In this document: positions 7,303 to 16,340 of the stretch, piece by piece
Layout of the letters: each line of letters starts with the position of its first letter
Numbering within the stretch: the stretch's first letter is position 1
Origin: Bradyrhizobium sp. CB82
GTDB taxonomy: Bacteria; Pseudomonadota; Alphaproteobacteria; Rhizobiales; Xanthobacteraceae
Length of the DNA: 64,000 nt
Direction of reading: 5' to 3'
Assembly (NCBI RefSeq): GCF_029714405.1
Contig: NZ_CP121650.1
Span: 9,119,001-9,183,000, forward strand
Translations under genes and position numbers: made by a program
Notes under the pieces: model-generated
Told to the model about the DNA's origin: nothing
Seen by the model: the letters and a program-made list of their open reading frames with translations, nothing else
Databases searched by the model: none

Positions 7303-7329
7303 AAACGCCCGGCGGTGAGCCGGGCGTTT
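7303..7329 (-). terminator. Rho-independent terminator between phaA and phaB
   Basis: An 11-bp perfect stem (AAACGCCCGGC with its complement) and a five-base loop, followed on the minus strand by TTTTGTTCTTG. It lies 82 bases after the phaA stop and about 100 bases before the phaB start, so much phaA transcription should end here and phaB probably needs its own promoter or read-through. Confidence 0.8.
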
Positions 7330-7410
7330 GTCTTTAGTCGAGGCTTACGCGGTTGCGAAGAATATTTGATTTGCAACCGCTGCCCTTTTTAGTCGCGTGC
7401 AACACACTCT

Positions 7411-8589
7411 TTAGTCTCGTGCTACGCACATGGCGATACCCATGCCGCCGCCGATGCACAGCGTGGCAAGGCCCTTCTTGGCGTCGCGCTTCTGCATCTC
7501 GTGCAGCAACGTCACCAGCACGCGCGCGCCGGAGGCACCGATCGGATGGCCGATCGCGATCGCACCGCCGTTGACGTTGACCTTCGAGGTATCCCAGCCG
7601 AGGTCCTTGTTGACGGCGCAGGCCTGCGCCGCGAAGGCTTCGTTGGCCTCGATCAGATCGAGATCGCCGACGTTCCAGCCAGCCTTCTTCAGCGCCAAAC
7701 GCGAGGCCGGGATCGGGCCGGTGCCCATGATCTTCGGATCGACGCCGGCATGGGCCCAGGAGACGATTCGGGCGATCGGCTTCTTGCCTTCCTTGGCCGC
7801 CTGCTTGGCAGTCATCAGCACGACGGCAGCCGCGCCGTCATTGATGCCGGATGCGTTGCCGGCCGTCACCGTGCCGTCCTTCTCGAAAGCCGGCCGCAGC
7901 TTGCCCATCGCATCGAGGGTTGCGCCGTGGCGCGGATACTCGTCGGTGTCGACCACCACGTCGCCCTTGCGTGTCTTGATGGTGACCGGAACGATCTCGT
8001 CCTTGAACTTGCCGGCCTTCTGCGCGGCCTCCGCCTTGTTCTGCGAAGCGACCGCGAACTCGTCCTGCTGGGCGCGGGTGATCTGAAATTGCTTGGCCAC
8101 GTTCTCGGCGGTGTTGCCCATGTGGTAGCCGTTGAAGGCATCCCACAGGCCGTCCTTGATCATGGTGTCGACGAATTCGAGGGCACCCATCTTGACGCCG
8201 CCGCGCAGGTGCTGGGCGTGCTGGGCCATGCTCATCGACTCCTGGCCGCCGGCGACCACGATGTCGGAATCACCGTTGACCAGCGCCTGATAGCCGAGCG
8301 CGACCGAGCGCAGACCCGAGCCGCAGAGCTGGTTGACGCCCCAGGCCGGGCTATCCACGGGGATGCCGGCCATGATCGAAGCCTGGCGAGCCGGATTCTG
8401 GCCCTGACCTGCTGTCAGGATTTGGCCCATGATGACTTCGGAGACCCGGCCGGGCTCGATGCCACCGCGCTCCAGCGCGGCCTTGATGGCGATGGCGCCG
8501 AGGTCGTGGGCGGGAAGGGTCGCGAAGGCTCCGTTGAAGCTTCCGACCGGGGTGCGGGCGGCGCTGACGATGACGACATCGTCTGACAT
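7411..8589 (-). CDS. phaA: Acetyl-CoA acetyltransferase (beta-ketothiolase)
   Basis: PhaA condenses two acetyl-CoA into acetoacetyl-CoA for PHB synthesis. The 392-residue protein carries the thiolase nucleophile Cys89 in [10 protein letters not shown], the NEAFA segment, the [10 protein letters not shown] histidine motif and the C-terminal cysteine in [10 protein letters not shown], giving the full catalytic set. Two in-frame ATGs lie six bases apart. The second (MSDDVV) was chosen because AGGAG stands six bases before it and directly abuts the first. It is divergent from phaR over a 318-base gap and upstream of phaB, with a terminator between. Confidence 0.96.
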   Translation of the reverse strand: MSDDVVIVSAARTPVGSFNGAFATLPAHDLGAIAIKAALERGGIEPGRVSEVIMGQILTAGQGQNPARQASIMAGIPVDSPAWGVNQLCGSGLRSVALGYQALVNGDSDIVVAGGQESMSMAQHAQHLRGGVKMGALEFVDTMIKDGLWDAFNGYHMGNTAENVAKQFQITRAQQDEFAVASQNKAEAAQKAGKFKDEIVPVTIKTRKGDVVVDTDEYPRHGATLDAMGKLRPAFEKDGTVTAGNASGINDGAAAVVLMTAKQAAKEGKKPIARIVSWAHAGVDPKIMGTGPIPASRLALKKAGWNVGDLDLIEANEAFAAQACAVNKDLGWDTSKVNVNGGAIAIGHPIGASGARVLVTLLHEMQKRDAKKGLATLCIGGGMGIAMCVARD

Positions 8590-8907
8590 GGGCATCTCCT
8601 GGGGCTTGAGGTTCTTGGTGAGAAGGGCAGGCGTAACCGTTGAAATGGGCTCGCCAGTCTTGCCTGGCATCCTGTTAACGTCGTTGCGGCATGTCAATCG
8701 GCCGGGCGCCAGATTCATGCCGCAGCGCATTTCAAAACAGCGTTCTTGGCGCTTTCGCAAGCAAGTTTTTGCTCTGCAATTAACCGTGGCGCACAAAACG
8801 GTAGCGTGAGCCCTTTGAAAATGCTTATTTTGTTGCGTTGCGTACTCTTCCCGCCCTGCGGCATAGCCCGCCGGGTTCCCGTTCTCAGCGTTTGCAAGTG
8901 AGAGCCC
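8590..8907. promoter_or_regulatory. Divergent phaA/phaR regulatory region with TGC-N3-GC motifs
   Basis: This 318-base gap must hold the promoters of phaA (leftward) and phaR (rightward). It holds a short palindrome TTGCTCTGCAA at 8769-8779 and a related TTGCGTTGCG at 8833-8842. Both resemble the TGC-N3-GCA core known for PhaR binding in Bradyrhizobium, though neither is a full match. PhaR autoregulation and control of phaA from here is inferred. No gene is seen in the gap. Confidence 0.45.
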
Positions 8908-9498
8908 ATGGCGAAATCAGACCAACCCACCACCATCAAAAAATACGCGAACCGCCGGCTCTACAATACCGGAACGAGCACCTATGTGACGCTGGAAGAT
9001 CTCGCCGCCATGGTGAAGGAAGGCGAGGATTTCCTGGTTTATGATGCCAAGACCGGCGACGACATTACCCGCTCGGTGCTCGCCCAGATCATCTTCGAGC
9101 AGGAGAACAAGGCCGGCCAGAACCTCTTGCCCACCACCTTCCTGCGCCAGCTGATCCGCTTCTATGGCGACAGCATGCAGATGGTGGTGCCGAAATATCT
9201 GGAGCAGTCGCTCGCGACGCTGACCCAGGAGCAGGAGAAATTCCGCAAGCAACTCGCCAACACCCTGTCCGGCACGCCCTTTGCTCCGCTGGAGGAGCAG
9301 GTTCGACGCAACATGGAGCTGTTTCAGCAGACCTTCTCGATGTTCAAGCCGTTCGCGACCCCGCAGCGCTCCACGACGCCGGAGCCCGAGCCGGAGGGCA
9401 ATGGCGAGGCGCCAAAGAGCGACAACATCGACGAGCTGCGCCAGCAAATGAAGGACATGCAGGAGCGCCTCGAGCGGATGTCGAAGAAGGAGGAGTAG
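8908..9498 (+). CDS. phaR: Polyhydroxyalkanoate synthesis repressor PhaR
   Basis: PhaR binds PHB granules and DNA. It represses phasin and other genes until PHB accumulates and titrates it. The 196-residue protein has the conserved N-terminal DNA-binding domain ([20 protein letters not shown], then [20 protein letters not shown] with [14 protein letters not shown]), a PHB_acc region (residues 65-100) and a charged coiled-coil C-terminus. The proline/glutamate linker near residues 150-160 is usual. The ATG at MAKSDQP follows GTGAGAG. Its divergent position next to phaA is the standard rhizobial arrangement. Confidence 0.95.
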   Translation: MAKSDQPTTIKKYANRRLYNTGTSTYVTLEDLAAMVKEGEDFLVYDAKTGDDITRSVLAQIIFEQENKAGQNLLPTTFLRQLIRFYGDSMQMVVPKYLEQSLATLTQEQEKFRKQLANTLSGTPFAPLEEQVRRNMELFQQTFSMFKPFATPQRSTTPEPEPEGNGEAPKSDNIDELRQQMKDMQERLERMSKKEE

Positions 9499-9562
9499 GC
9501 TTCCTCCATCCACGCCGCATCTCCTGCGCCGCGAATCGCATCGGCCTCGACCACGCACTCCG

Positions 9563-9666
9563 CCGTCATTCCCCGCGGAAAGCGGGTGATCCAGTATTCC
9601 AGAGACGGCCGGTGTGCTGAAAAGCCGCGGCGTACCGCATCGCCTGGTCGAGCCGGGCGATGACGG
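9563..9666. repeat. Palindromic intergenic repeat, family 1, copy A
   Basis: An element of about 100 bases with end segments of the CGTCATTCCCCGCG...GCGGG and CGCC-GG-GAGCCGGGCG type, an inner GGTGATCCAGTATTCCAGAG and ending in GCGATGACGG. Related copies begin near 22771, 25915, 26800 and 29272. It lies between the converging phaR and Lrp genes. Such elements are common and non-coding in Bradyrhizobium. Confidence 0.8.
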
Positions 9667-9681
9667 CTCCTGTAGTAAGAC

Positions 9682-10191
9682 CTAAGCCGCGACCACCGTC
9701 GGGATCGGCAGTGCGGTGACCGACTTGATCTTCTCCATCGCAAAGCGCGAGGTGACGTTCTTCAGCGGCACCGCGCTGATCAGCTTCTTGTAGAAGACGT
9801 CGTAGGCGTGCATGTCCGCGACCACGACGCGCAGCATGTAATCGACGTCGCCGGCCATGCGGTAGAACTCCATCACCTCGGGCATGGCGCTGACGGCCTC
9901 GGCGAATTTCTTCAGCCAGGCCTCCGAATGGTCGGCGCTCTCCACCGACACGAACACGGAGATGCCGAGCCCGATCTTGTTCTGGTCGACCAACGCTACC
10001 CGCTTGAGGATCACCCCATCGCCCTCCAGGCGCTGGATACGCTTCCAGCAGGGGGTTGAGGACAGACCGACCCGGTCGCCGATCTCGGCGACGGACAGCG
10101 AGGCGTCTTCCTGGAGTACCATCAGGATCTTGCGGTCGATGGCGTCGAGGCGGCGGTTGGTCTCTGGGAGTTGGACGGCAAGGTCGCTCAT
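9682..10191 (-). CDS. Lrp/AsnC-family transcriptional regulator
   Basis: The 169-residue protein has an AsnC-type helix-turn-helix (LDAIDRKILMVLQEDASLSV, then AEIGDRVGLSSTPCWKRIQRLE) at residues 14-55 and a C-terminal ligand-sensing RAM domain (PEVMEFYRMAGDVDYMLRVV). These are the standard features of feast/famine regulators that sense amino acids. The start MSDLAVQ was chosen because upstream residues in the open frame are not family-like. No strong ribosome site is visible. The neighbouring PfkB kinase gene on the same strand ends about 100 bases upstream. The target is unknown. Confidence 0.88.
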   Translation of the reverse strand: MSDLAVQLPETNRRLDAIDRKILMVLQEDASLSVAEIGDRVGLSSTPCWKRIQRLEGDGVILKRVALVDQNKIGLGISVFVSVESADHSEAWLKKFAEAVSAMPEVMEFYRMAGDVDYMLRVVVADMHAYDVFYKKLISAVPLKNVTSRFAMEKIKSVTALPIPTVVAA

Positions 10192-10290
10192 TTGAGGAAC
10201 TTTTTTCCATTTTTGGGGTCGAAACCCCTCATATATAGAAAAATCTTCTAGAGCAAGTCCATATTCCGCGCGGCAGGGTGCCCGCACCAA

Positions 10291-11208
10291 TCAGCCTCCG
10301 CGAAAAAGCTCTTCAACTTCAACGCGTTGCGGGGCGGCCAGGCCGCCGCCAAAACGGGTGCATTTCAGCGCCGCTGCGGCTGCGGCGAATCGCAGCGCCT
10401 CCCGTGCGTCCCGGCCTTCGGCGAGGCCAAGCGTGAAGGCGCCATGGAAGACGTCGCCGGCCCCGAGCGTATCCACGGCATGGACCGGAAAGGCCGCCAT
10501 CTCCTCCAGTTCGCCCCTCTCGTTCAGCCAGATCGTGCCACTCGGGCCGCGGGTGGTGGCGAGGAATGCCGGCGTCAGCCTCGCGAGCGTCTTCAGGGCC
10601 CCACCGTCGTCGGCGACGCCGGCCGTTTCCTGCAACTGCGCGCTGGCAAACACGACGTGCGAGGCTGCCGTAAGCAGGCCATCGTCTTGCGACATCGCGC
10701 GGTCGACGCCGGCGATCACGGGAATGCCGCGGCGTCGCGCCTCGGCGCAGAGGGGAATGGTGAATTCGGCACAGCGACTCTCGACCAAAATGGCGTCGCA
10801 GTCGCTGAGCAGCGCGTCGGCATCAGGCAGCTTCACCGTCCACAGTTTGGGATCGCGATAGATGACGAGGGTGCGCTCGCCGCTCGCGTCGATCATGATC
10901 GCCGAGACCGGCGTCGTCAGGCCCGGCATTCGCACGACGTGCCCCACATCGATGCCCTCCCGCGCCATCCGTTCGAGGATGAAGCCGCTCGAGGTCTCCC
11001 GTACATCGCCCATCGGCCCGACCAGCGCAGCGCGGCCGCCGAGCCGCGCGATGGCGATCGCGGCGTTGAGCGCGTTGCCGCCGCAGATCTCCTCCAGATG
11101 CGTGGCGTTCGCCTTGCCGCCATGCTGCGGCACGCCCTCCACGCGGAAGGTGAGGTCGCGCACGGGGATGCCGATGCAGAGGATGCGCGGCGCGGTTCTG
11201 GCAGACAT
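10291..11208 (-). CDS. PfkB-family carbohydrate/nucleoside kinase
   Basis: A 305-residue ribokinase-fold kinase. The N-terminal substrate region has GGNALNAAIAIARLGGRAAL (residues 43-62) and the second PfkB signature DTLGAGDVFHGAF spans residues 246-258, with Asp252 as the expected catalytic base. The protein phosphorylates a sugar or nucleoside with ATP, but the substrate cannot be read from the sequence. It follows nudC on the same strand after 14 bases, and the two may be co-transcribed. The length is normal for the family. Confidence 0.88.
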   Translation of the reverse strand: MSARTAPRILCIGIPVRDLTFRVEGVPQHGGKANATHLEEICGGNALNAAIAIARLGGRAALVGPMGDVRETSSGFILERMAREGIDVGHVVRMPGLTTPVSAIMIDASGERTLVIYRDPKLWTVKLPDADALLSDCDAILVESRCAEFTIPLCAEARRRGIPVIAGVDRAMSQDDGLLTAASHVVFASAQLQETAGVADDGGALKTLARLTPAFLATTRGPSGTIWLNERGELEEMAAFPVHAVDTLGAGDVFHGAFTLGLAEGRDAREALRFAAAAAALKCTRFGGGLAAPQRVEVEELFRGG

Positions 11209-11222
11209 CGGGCTGAGCCGCC

Positions 11223-12173
11223 TTAAGCGCCGCTCTTGTCCCCGCCCTGCAGCCAGCGGCCGACCAGATGATGGGCGATGGCGAAGGGGTGCGGACCGGC
11301 AAGCCCGTCCGGATGCGTCCGCGTCAGCATCAGCCGTGCCTCGTCGCGGCTGAACCAGCGGGCGTCCTCCAGCTCGGAGCGGTCGACCGTGATCTCATCG
11401 GTCAGCGCCCGCGCGCTACAGCCGATCATCAGCGACGACGGATAGGGCCAGGGCTGTGTCATGTAGTACTGCACATCGGTACAGCGGATGCCGGACTCCT
11501 CGAAGATCTCGCGTCGCACAGCATCCTCGATGGTCTCGGCCGCCTCGACGAAACCGGCGAGGCATGAGTACATGCCCGGCGGAAACTGCTTCTGGCGGCC
11601 GAGCAGGCACTTGTCGCCGGAGGCGACCAGCATGATCACGACCGGATCGGTGCGCGGAAAATGCTCGGCCTTGCAAGCAGGACACTCGCGCCTCCAGCCG
11701 CCTTCCTTCATCGCGCTGCGCGCACCGCAATTGGCGCAATAGCCGTGGCGCTGATGCCAGGTGACCATCGACTTCGCCATCGCGATCGCGGACAGCTCCT
11801 GCGGAGGGATGGCGCCCTGCATGGCCATGCCGCGCAATTCGGTCACGGCATAGTCCTCTCGGCCGATCAGCTTTTCAGCCGCGGCCTGCGGCATGCCCAT
11901 GCCGAACACCGCTGCGCCATCACGCAAGCCTAAGAAGATCGTGCCGGGATTGGCGCCGCACTTGGTGGCTTCGTCGATCGAGAGCAGCGCGCGGACGCGC
12001 TCGCCCTCGCGCTTCACCAGGAGCGAGTCGCGGTAGATCACATAAGCGCGCGAAGACGGATTCTGCTCGAGCGCGAACAGTTTTTCGTCATTGAGGCGCA
12101 GATGCGCCGCGCGATCGAGGGCGTTGCTGACGAAGGCCGGCTGTCCCAGTGGGAACGAGTCGAATGCTGACAT
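11223..12173 (-). CDS. nudC: NAD+ diphosphatase NudC
   Basis: NudC hydrolyses NADH and NAD+ to NMN(H) and AMP and can remove NAD caps from RNA. The 316-residue protein has the zinc ribbon Cys146/Cys149 and Cys164/Cys167, the Nudix box GFVEAAETIEDAVRREIFEE (from residue 207) and the NudC signature TQPWPYPSS at residues 239-247 (usual form SQPWPFP). All diagnostic elements are present. It lies upstream of the PfkB kinase and downstream of a HIT gene, all on the minus strand with short gaps, suggesting a nucleotide-handling operon. Confidence 0.94.
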   Translation of the reverse strand: MSAFDSFPLGQPAFVSNALDRAAHLRLNDEKLFALEQNPSSRAYVIYRDSLLVKREGERVRALLSIDEATKCGANPGTIFLGLRDGAAVFGMGMPQAAAEKLIGREDYAVTELRGMAMQGAIPPQELSAIAMAKSMVTWHQRHGYCANCGARSAMKEGGWRRECPACKAEHFPRTDPVVIMLVASGDKCLLGRQKQFPPGMYSCLAGFVEAAETIEDAVRREIFEESGIRCTDVQYYMTQPWPYPSSLMIGCSARALTDEITVDRSELEDARWFSRDEARLMLTRTHPDGLAGPHPFAIAHHLVGRWLQGGDKSGA

Positions 12174-12200
12174 TATTGTTCTTTCAACCCAATCGTTCTT

Positions 12201-12620
12201 TCAACCCAACCAGATCTTGCGACGAAGCGCGCTGATGAAATTCTGCACCTCCTCGGCATCATGCGCCAAGGGCGGCATCACGCCCCAGACCGGGCGCGGC
12301 CACGCCGCGTCGCTGGTGCGGCGCGCAATGATGTGGACGTGAAGCTGCGGCACGAGGTTGCCGAGCGCTGCGACGTTGAGCTTGTCGCATTTGGTGATTT
12401 CCTTCAGCGCACGCGAGACGCGCGTGATCTCGGTCATCAATTGCGCCTGCTGCACCTCGTCGAGATCGATGATCTCGACCGCATCCGCGCGCCGCGGCAC
12501 CAGCAAGAGCCAGGGGTAATGGGCATCCTTGATGACCAGCACTTTCGACAGCGGCAGGTCGCCGATATCGATGGTGTCCTCTTTCAGGCGGGAGTGCAGC
12601 GACCAGGCGGGATCAGGCAT
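12201..12620 (-). CDS. HIT domain-containing protein
   Basis: A 139-residue HIT protein starting MPDPAWSLHSRLKEDTIDIG. It has the central LSKVLVIKDAHYPWLLLVPR strand pair and the C-terminal active-site segment GNLVPQLHVHIIARR. The first histidine of the HxHxH triad is glutamine (QLHVH), as is usual in this subfamily, so nucleotide hydrolase activity is not certain. It starts 27 bases upstream of nudC on the same strand and is likely part of its transcript. Confidence 0.88.
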   Translation of the reverse strand: MPDPAWSLHSRLKEDTIDIGDLPLSKVLVIKDAHYPWLLLVPRRADAVEIIDLDEVQQAQLMTEITRVSRALKEITKCDKLNVAALGNLVPQLHVHIIARRTSDAAWPRPVWGVMPPLAHDAEEVQNFISALRRKIWLG

Positions 12621-12739
12621 GGAGTGTGTCCGGATGGCCCGACAGGATCGGGCGGCAAGGGCAGGAACCCTGATTATCTGGCGCCGACCATACGATACCG
12701 ATTCCGTTAGGGGAAGGATCGCGCTTTGCATACTCGATC

Positions 12740-12786
12740 GTCGTCCCGGACAAGCGTAGCGAAGCGGAGCGCAGATCCGGGACGAC
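12740..12786. repeat. Palindromic intergenic repeat, family 2
   Basis: An 11-bp perfect inverted repeat GTCGTCCCGGA/TCCGGGACGAC encloses AGCGTAGCGAAGCGGAGCG-like sequence. A shorter relative lies at 39668-39700. It is in the gap between the enolase-superfamily gene and the HIT gene and is non-coding. Confidence 0.75.
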
Positions 12787-12806
12787 ACCAAGCTGGCCGC
12801 GGTGTC

Positions 12807-13934
12807 CTACGCCTCCGCTAGCACGCGCGCGTTGGCGCGGACCGAGGATTCGCTGACGCGGATGCCGAGGCCGGGGCCGTCGGGCACGACGACATGGCCG
12901 GCGCGGTTGGGGATGCGTTCCTCCAGGACGTCCTCGGTCAGTACGTGATGCGGCATGTAGAATTCACAGCCAAGCGAGATGCCCGGCGCCGCCGCAATGA
13001 GCTGCGTGCCGGCAGCGAGCCCGATGCCGCCTTCCCACAGCGTGCCGCCGTAGCCGGGCAGGCCGGCGACGTCGGCGATCGCCATGGTGGCTTGCGCCTC
13101 GAACAGGCCGCCCGCCTTCATCAGCTTGATGGACACGGCGTCCGCGGCTTGCCGGCGCACCACCTCCATCATGTCGCGGCGATCGAAGCAGCTTTCGTCG
13201 GCGAGAACGGGCGTTTCCAGCGCTGACGTCAGCTGCGCCATGACGTCGAGATAGTTGCGCGGCACCGGCTGCTCGATGAAGGTCGGCAAAAACTGCTCGA
13301 CGTCGCGTAAGATCTTGATGGCGCCGAACGGCGCCAGCGCCTGGTTGTAGTCGACGCGAAGGTCGACCTTGTCGCCGAATTCCTTGCGGATCGTCGAGAG
13401 GTGATCGAGGTCCTCGCGATGCGGCTTCACACCGGTCTTGACCTTGTAGATCACGTTGCCGTCCGGAACCATCTTTCGCATGCGCTCCAGATCTGCAGCG
13501 AAATCCGGGTCGGCAATCGAAAAGGAGAGGGGGATCGTGTCGCGCACGCGGCCGCCGAGCAGGTCGGCGACCGAAAGCCCTGACGACTTGCCGACGATGT
13601 CGAGCAGCGCCATCTCGATCGCGACTTTTGCTTCCGCGTGGCCGACGAGCGCGCGGTCGAGCTCCGCCATCAGCGCGCGGATGCGGCGCACCGGCTTGCC
13701 TATGATGATCGGCCGCAAGTAGATGTCGAGCGCGGAAAACGCTGCTTCCGGCGTGCCCGTAAACACCTCCCACGGTGCCGCCTCGCCCCAGCCGACCACG
13801 CCGTCGCTCGCGGTGAGCTCGAGCAGCACGCGCTTCACCGTGCCCTTGACGTTGCCGACGCCCTGAAGCCGTGCCATCTTGATCGGGCTTTCGATCAGGA
13901 ACAGGCGAATCCTTTCGACGGTCGTCTCGGTCAT
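12807..13934 (-). CDS. Mandelate racemase/muconate-lactonizing enzyme family protein
   Basis: A 375-residue enolase-superfamily enzyme of the muconate cycloisomerase subgroup. The visible catalytic set is the KxK pair Lys164/Lys166 (YKVKTG), metal ligands Asp195 (VDYNQ), Glu221 (FIEQP) and Asp246 (LADES), and the opposite lysine in SIKLMKAGG (Lys270 or Lys273). Such enzymes abstract a proton next to a carboxylate: cycloisomerases, epimerases, racemases or dehydratases. The reaction cannot be chosen from sequence alone. Its start overlaps the SDR stop by four bases (ATGA), so it is the last gene of the transporter operon and probably acts on the imported compound. Confidence 0.88.
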   Translation of the reverse strand: MTETTVERIRLFLIESPIKMARLQGVGNVKGTVKRVLLELTASDGVVGWGEAAPWEVFTGTPEAAFSALDIYLRPIIIGKPVRRIRALMAELDRALVGHAEAKVAIEMALLDIVGKSSGLSVADLLGGRVRDTIPLSFSIADPDFAADLERMRKMVPDGNVIYKVKTGVKPHREDLDHLSTIRKEFGDKVDLRVDYNQALAPFGAIKILRDVEQFLPTFIEQPVPRNYLDVMAQLTSALETPVLADESCFDRRDMMEVVRRQAADAVSIKLMKAGGLFEAQATMAIADVAGLPGYGGTLWEGGIGLAAGTQLIAAAPGISLGCEFYMPHHVLTEDVLEERIPNRAGHVVVPDGPGLGIRVSESSVRANARVLAEA

Positions 13935-14683
13935 GTCAGGCCTCCATTGACGTGCCAAACCTGGCCGGTGACGTAGGACGCCTTCGGTGACGCGAGGAAG
14001 GCGATGATTTCGGCCACTTCCTCCGGCCGCCCGCGGCGGCGCATCGGGATCAGCGCCTCGGTGGCGGCGATCTGCTCGGGCGAGAGCCGGCTCTCGCTGG
14101 GCTTGTCCTTGACGATGAGGCCAGGTGAAACCGCATTGACGGTGATGCCGTCGCCGGCGAGCTCGACCGCGGTCAGCCGCACCAAGGCTTCCAGCGCGGA
14201 GCGGCTCGCGGCCGTTGCCGCGAAGGGCGCGAATTCGGGCCGGATCGCGTGCGCCACAAAGGACGAGACCGCAACGATCCGCGCATCTCGCCCCGCACGC
14301 AGCTGCGGAAGCGCAACTTGGACGAAGCGCGTGAAGGCGAGGGCGGACTCGTCCATCGCCTGCAGGAATTGATCCGCGGGCGTGCCGATCACACTGCCGC
14401 GGCGGGCGTGGCCGCCGACCAGGATCAATCCGTCGAGCCTGCCGAACGAGAGCGCAGCTTCGCACGCAAGCGTCACGGCTGTTTCACTGGCGAGATCGCC
14501 GAGGCATTTTGCAACGACGGCACCGCATGCTTCGGCTTCCGTCGCGGTCGCATCAAGTCCGGCCTCGTTCGAGCGCGTGTGCAGCACAAGCGCGATGCCG
14601 GGAGCTGCCAGCAGCCTTGCGGTGGCGCGGCCGATGCCGCTGGCGGCACCGGTGACGAGATAGGCGCGATCGATATTTGGCAT
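13931..14683 (-). CDS. SDR-family protein lacking the usual catalytic Tyr-Lys pair
   Basis: A 250-residue Rossmann protein with the cofactor loop TGAASGIG (residues 11-18), the SDR serine in VSSFV (140-141), VNAVSPG and a C-terminal [11 protein letters not shown]. Where SDRs have YxxxK the sequence reads TAASR (Thr157, Arg161), and NNAG is replaced by VGGH. It is therefore either a non-catalytic SDR or one using other residues. Its ATG overlaps the stop of the ABC ATPase gene (TGATG) and its stop overlaps the next start (ATGA), which shows tight translational coupling in one operon. Confidence 0.85.
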   Translation of the reverse strand: MPNIDRAYLVTGAASGIGRATARLLAAPGIALVLHTRSNEAGLDATATEAEACGAVVAKCLGDLASETAVTLACEAALSFGRLDGLILVGGHARRGSVIGTPADQFLQAMDESALAFTRFVQVALPQLRAGRDARIVAVSSFVAHAIRPEFAPFAATAASRSALEALVRLTAVELAGDGITVNAVSPGLIVKDKPSESRLSPEQIAATEALIPMRRRGRPEEVAEIIAFLASPKASYVTGQVWHVNGGLT

Positions 14684-15489
14684 CACGATGCTGCAGTGGC
14701 TGGCGGCAATGCGCCGGTGCGGTGGAAATGGCTGAGGAAGGCGCGCGTCGCCGCCTCGCGGGGGCTGTCGATCACCTGCCGCGCCGGGCCGTCCTCGACC
14801 ACGACGCCGTCGCGCATGAAAACGACGCGGCCTGCGACCTCGCGGGCGAAGGCGATTTCATGTGTCACGATCACCATGGTCATGCCTTCGGAGGCGAGTT
14901 GCTGCATCACATTGAGCACCTCGCCAACGAGCTCGGGGTCGAGTGCCGAGGTCGCTTCATCGAACAGCATCACGTCCGGCTCCATGGCGAGGGCCCGCGC
15001 GATCGCGACGCGCTGCTTCTGTCCGCCCGAGAGCGTTGCCGGATATTGATCGGCCTTTTCCAGCAGCCCGACTTTTGCCAATTGCGCTCGCGCAAGTCTT
15101 TCGGCATCGGTCTTGGGCATGCGGCGCACCGTAACCGGTCCCTCCATGACGTTTTGCAGCGTCGTCATGTGCGGGAACAGGTTGAAGTGCTGGAACACCA
15201 TGCCGGTGGAGGCGCGGAATCTTGCCAGCGTCTTCACGTCGGGCAGCTTGGCACCCTCTCCGAACGCGAACCGCGTCTCGCCGACGCGGACGCTGCCGCC
15301 GTTCGGCACGACCAGCAGATTGATGCAGCGGAGCAGTGTCGATTTGCCGGAGCCCGACGGCCCGATCAGCGCGACCACGCCGCCCTTGGCGACGTCGAGG
15401 TTGATGTTCTTCAGCACCTCGTTGCTGCCGAAGCTCTTGCGTAAGCCGCGGATCTCGATCTTGCAAGTTTCCTTGGACATATCGCTCAT
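14683..15489 (-). CDS. Polar amino acid-type ABC transporter ATP-binding protein
   Basis: A 268-residue ATPase of the GlnQ/HisP class that energises import at the inner membrane. It has Walker [10 protein letters not shown] (about residues 43-51), the Q-loop in [15 protein letters not shown], the ABC signature [16 protein letters not shown], Walker [13 protein letters not shown] and the switch histidine in [10 protein letters not shown]. The N-terminus begins [20 protein letters not shown]. It overlaps the permease stop by four bases upstream and the SDR start downstream. The GlnQ-like class usually carries polar amino acids or similar small solutes. Confidence 0.92.
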   Translation of the reverse strand: MSDMSKETCKIEIRGLRKSFGSNEVLKNINLDVAKGGVVALIGPSGSGKSTLLRCINLLVVPNGGSVRVGETRFAFGEGAKLPDVKTLARFRASTGMVFQHFNLFPHMTTLQNVMEGPVTVRRMPKTDAERLARAQLAKVGLLEKADQYPATLSGGQKQRVAIARALAMEPDVMLFDEATSALDPELVGEVLNVMQQLASEGMTMVIVTHEIAFAREVAGRVVFMRDGVVVEDGPARQVIDSPREAATRAFLSHFHRTGALPPATAAS

Positions 15490-16148
15490 TCGCTGACCGC
15501 CAAACGCTTCTCGCCCCGCCGCACGATGATGGTCAGTGGAATGAGGATCGCGGCATAAGCGAGCGCCACTGCGGTGTAGGTCTCGAGCGGCCGGTAGCTG
15601 TCATGCGCCGCGACCTGACTCTGATAGACGAGGTCGGGCACGGCGAGCACCGAGACCAGCGAGGTGTTCTTGAACTGGATGATCGACTGGTTCATCAGCG
15701 CCGGGATCATGCGCTTGATCGCCTGCGGCAAGACGATGCGCATCATGCTCTGGCGCGGCGTCATGCCGAGCGCGGCGCCCGCTTCCGACTGGCCGCTGTC
15801 GATCGAGACGATGCCGCCGCGGATGATCTCCGAATAGAACGAGCCGCCATAGAGCGACAGCGCCAGCGCCGAGGCCGTGATCGGCGTCATCTCGACGCCG
15901 GCCAGGATCGGCAGCGCGTAGTAGAACCAGATCAGCTGCACCAGGATCGGCGTGCAGCGGAATGCCTCGACGAAGGTCAGCGCAATGGCGCGCAGCCAGC
16001 CGAAGCGCGACAGCATCGCGAGCGCGGCGACGAGGCCGAACAGCAGCCCGAGCAGCACGATTACCACGGTAAAGCCGACGGTGACGCCGAGCCCGTTCAG
16101 GAAGAGCCAGCGATAGCTCCACAGGATGCCGAAGTCCCACTGATACAT
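15486..16148 (-). CDS. Polar amino acid-type ABC transporter permease
   Basis: A 220-residue inner-membrane permease of the HisM/GlnP family with about five hydrophobic segments. The amino acid permease signature is present: [20 protein letters not shown], then [14 protein letters not shown] and the EAA loop [24 protein letters not shown]. Only one permease gene exists in the operon, so it probably works as a homodimer with the ATPase below. Its stop overlaps the ATPase start by four bases. A repeat of about 130 bases separates it from the binding-protein gene upstream. Confidence 0.92.
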   Translation of the reverse strand: MYQWDFGILWSYRWLFLNGLGVTVGFTVVIVLLGLLFGLVAALAMLSRFGWLRAIALTFVEAFRCTPILVQLIWFYYALPILAGVEMTPITASALALSLYGGSFYSEIIRGGIVSIDSGQSEAGAALGMTPRQSMMRIVLPQAIKRMIPALMNQSIIQFKNTSLVSVLAVPDLVYQSQVAAHDSYRPLETYTAVALAYAAILIPLTIIVRRGEKRLAVSE

Positions 16149-16165
16149 GCGTGCTTTCTTGCTTT

Positions 16166-16293
16166 ACCTCTCCCGCTTGCGGGAGAGGTCGCATTGCATC
16201 GATGATGCAATGCGGGTGAGGGTTCTCCCCTCGCAGGGGTTCTCGATTGTGGAGACACCCTCACCCCGACCCTCTCCCGCAAGCGGGAGAGGG
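16166..16293. repeat. Palindromic intergenic repeat, family 3, within the ABC operon
   Basis: Both ends are themselves palindromes of the type CCTCTCCCGC-TTGCGGGAGAGG, with GGGTGAGGGTTCTCCCCT and CACCCTCACCCC between them, so the whole element folds back on itself. A related element lies at 33904-34031 and fragments near 32131 and 36981. Located between the binding-protein gene and the permease gene, it may give the binding protein a higher transcript level. Confidence 0.8.
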
Positions 16294-16340
16294 CGTGGAG
16301 CGGAGTTTGCGGAGCCGGTTCGACGCAATCTCATCACGCC

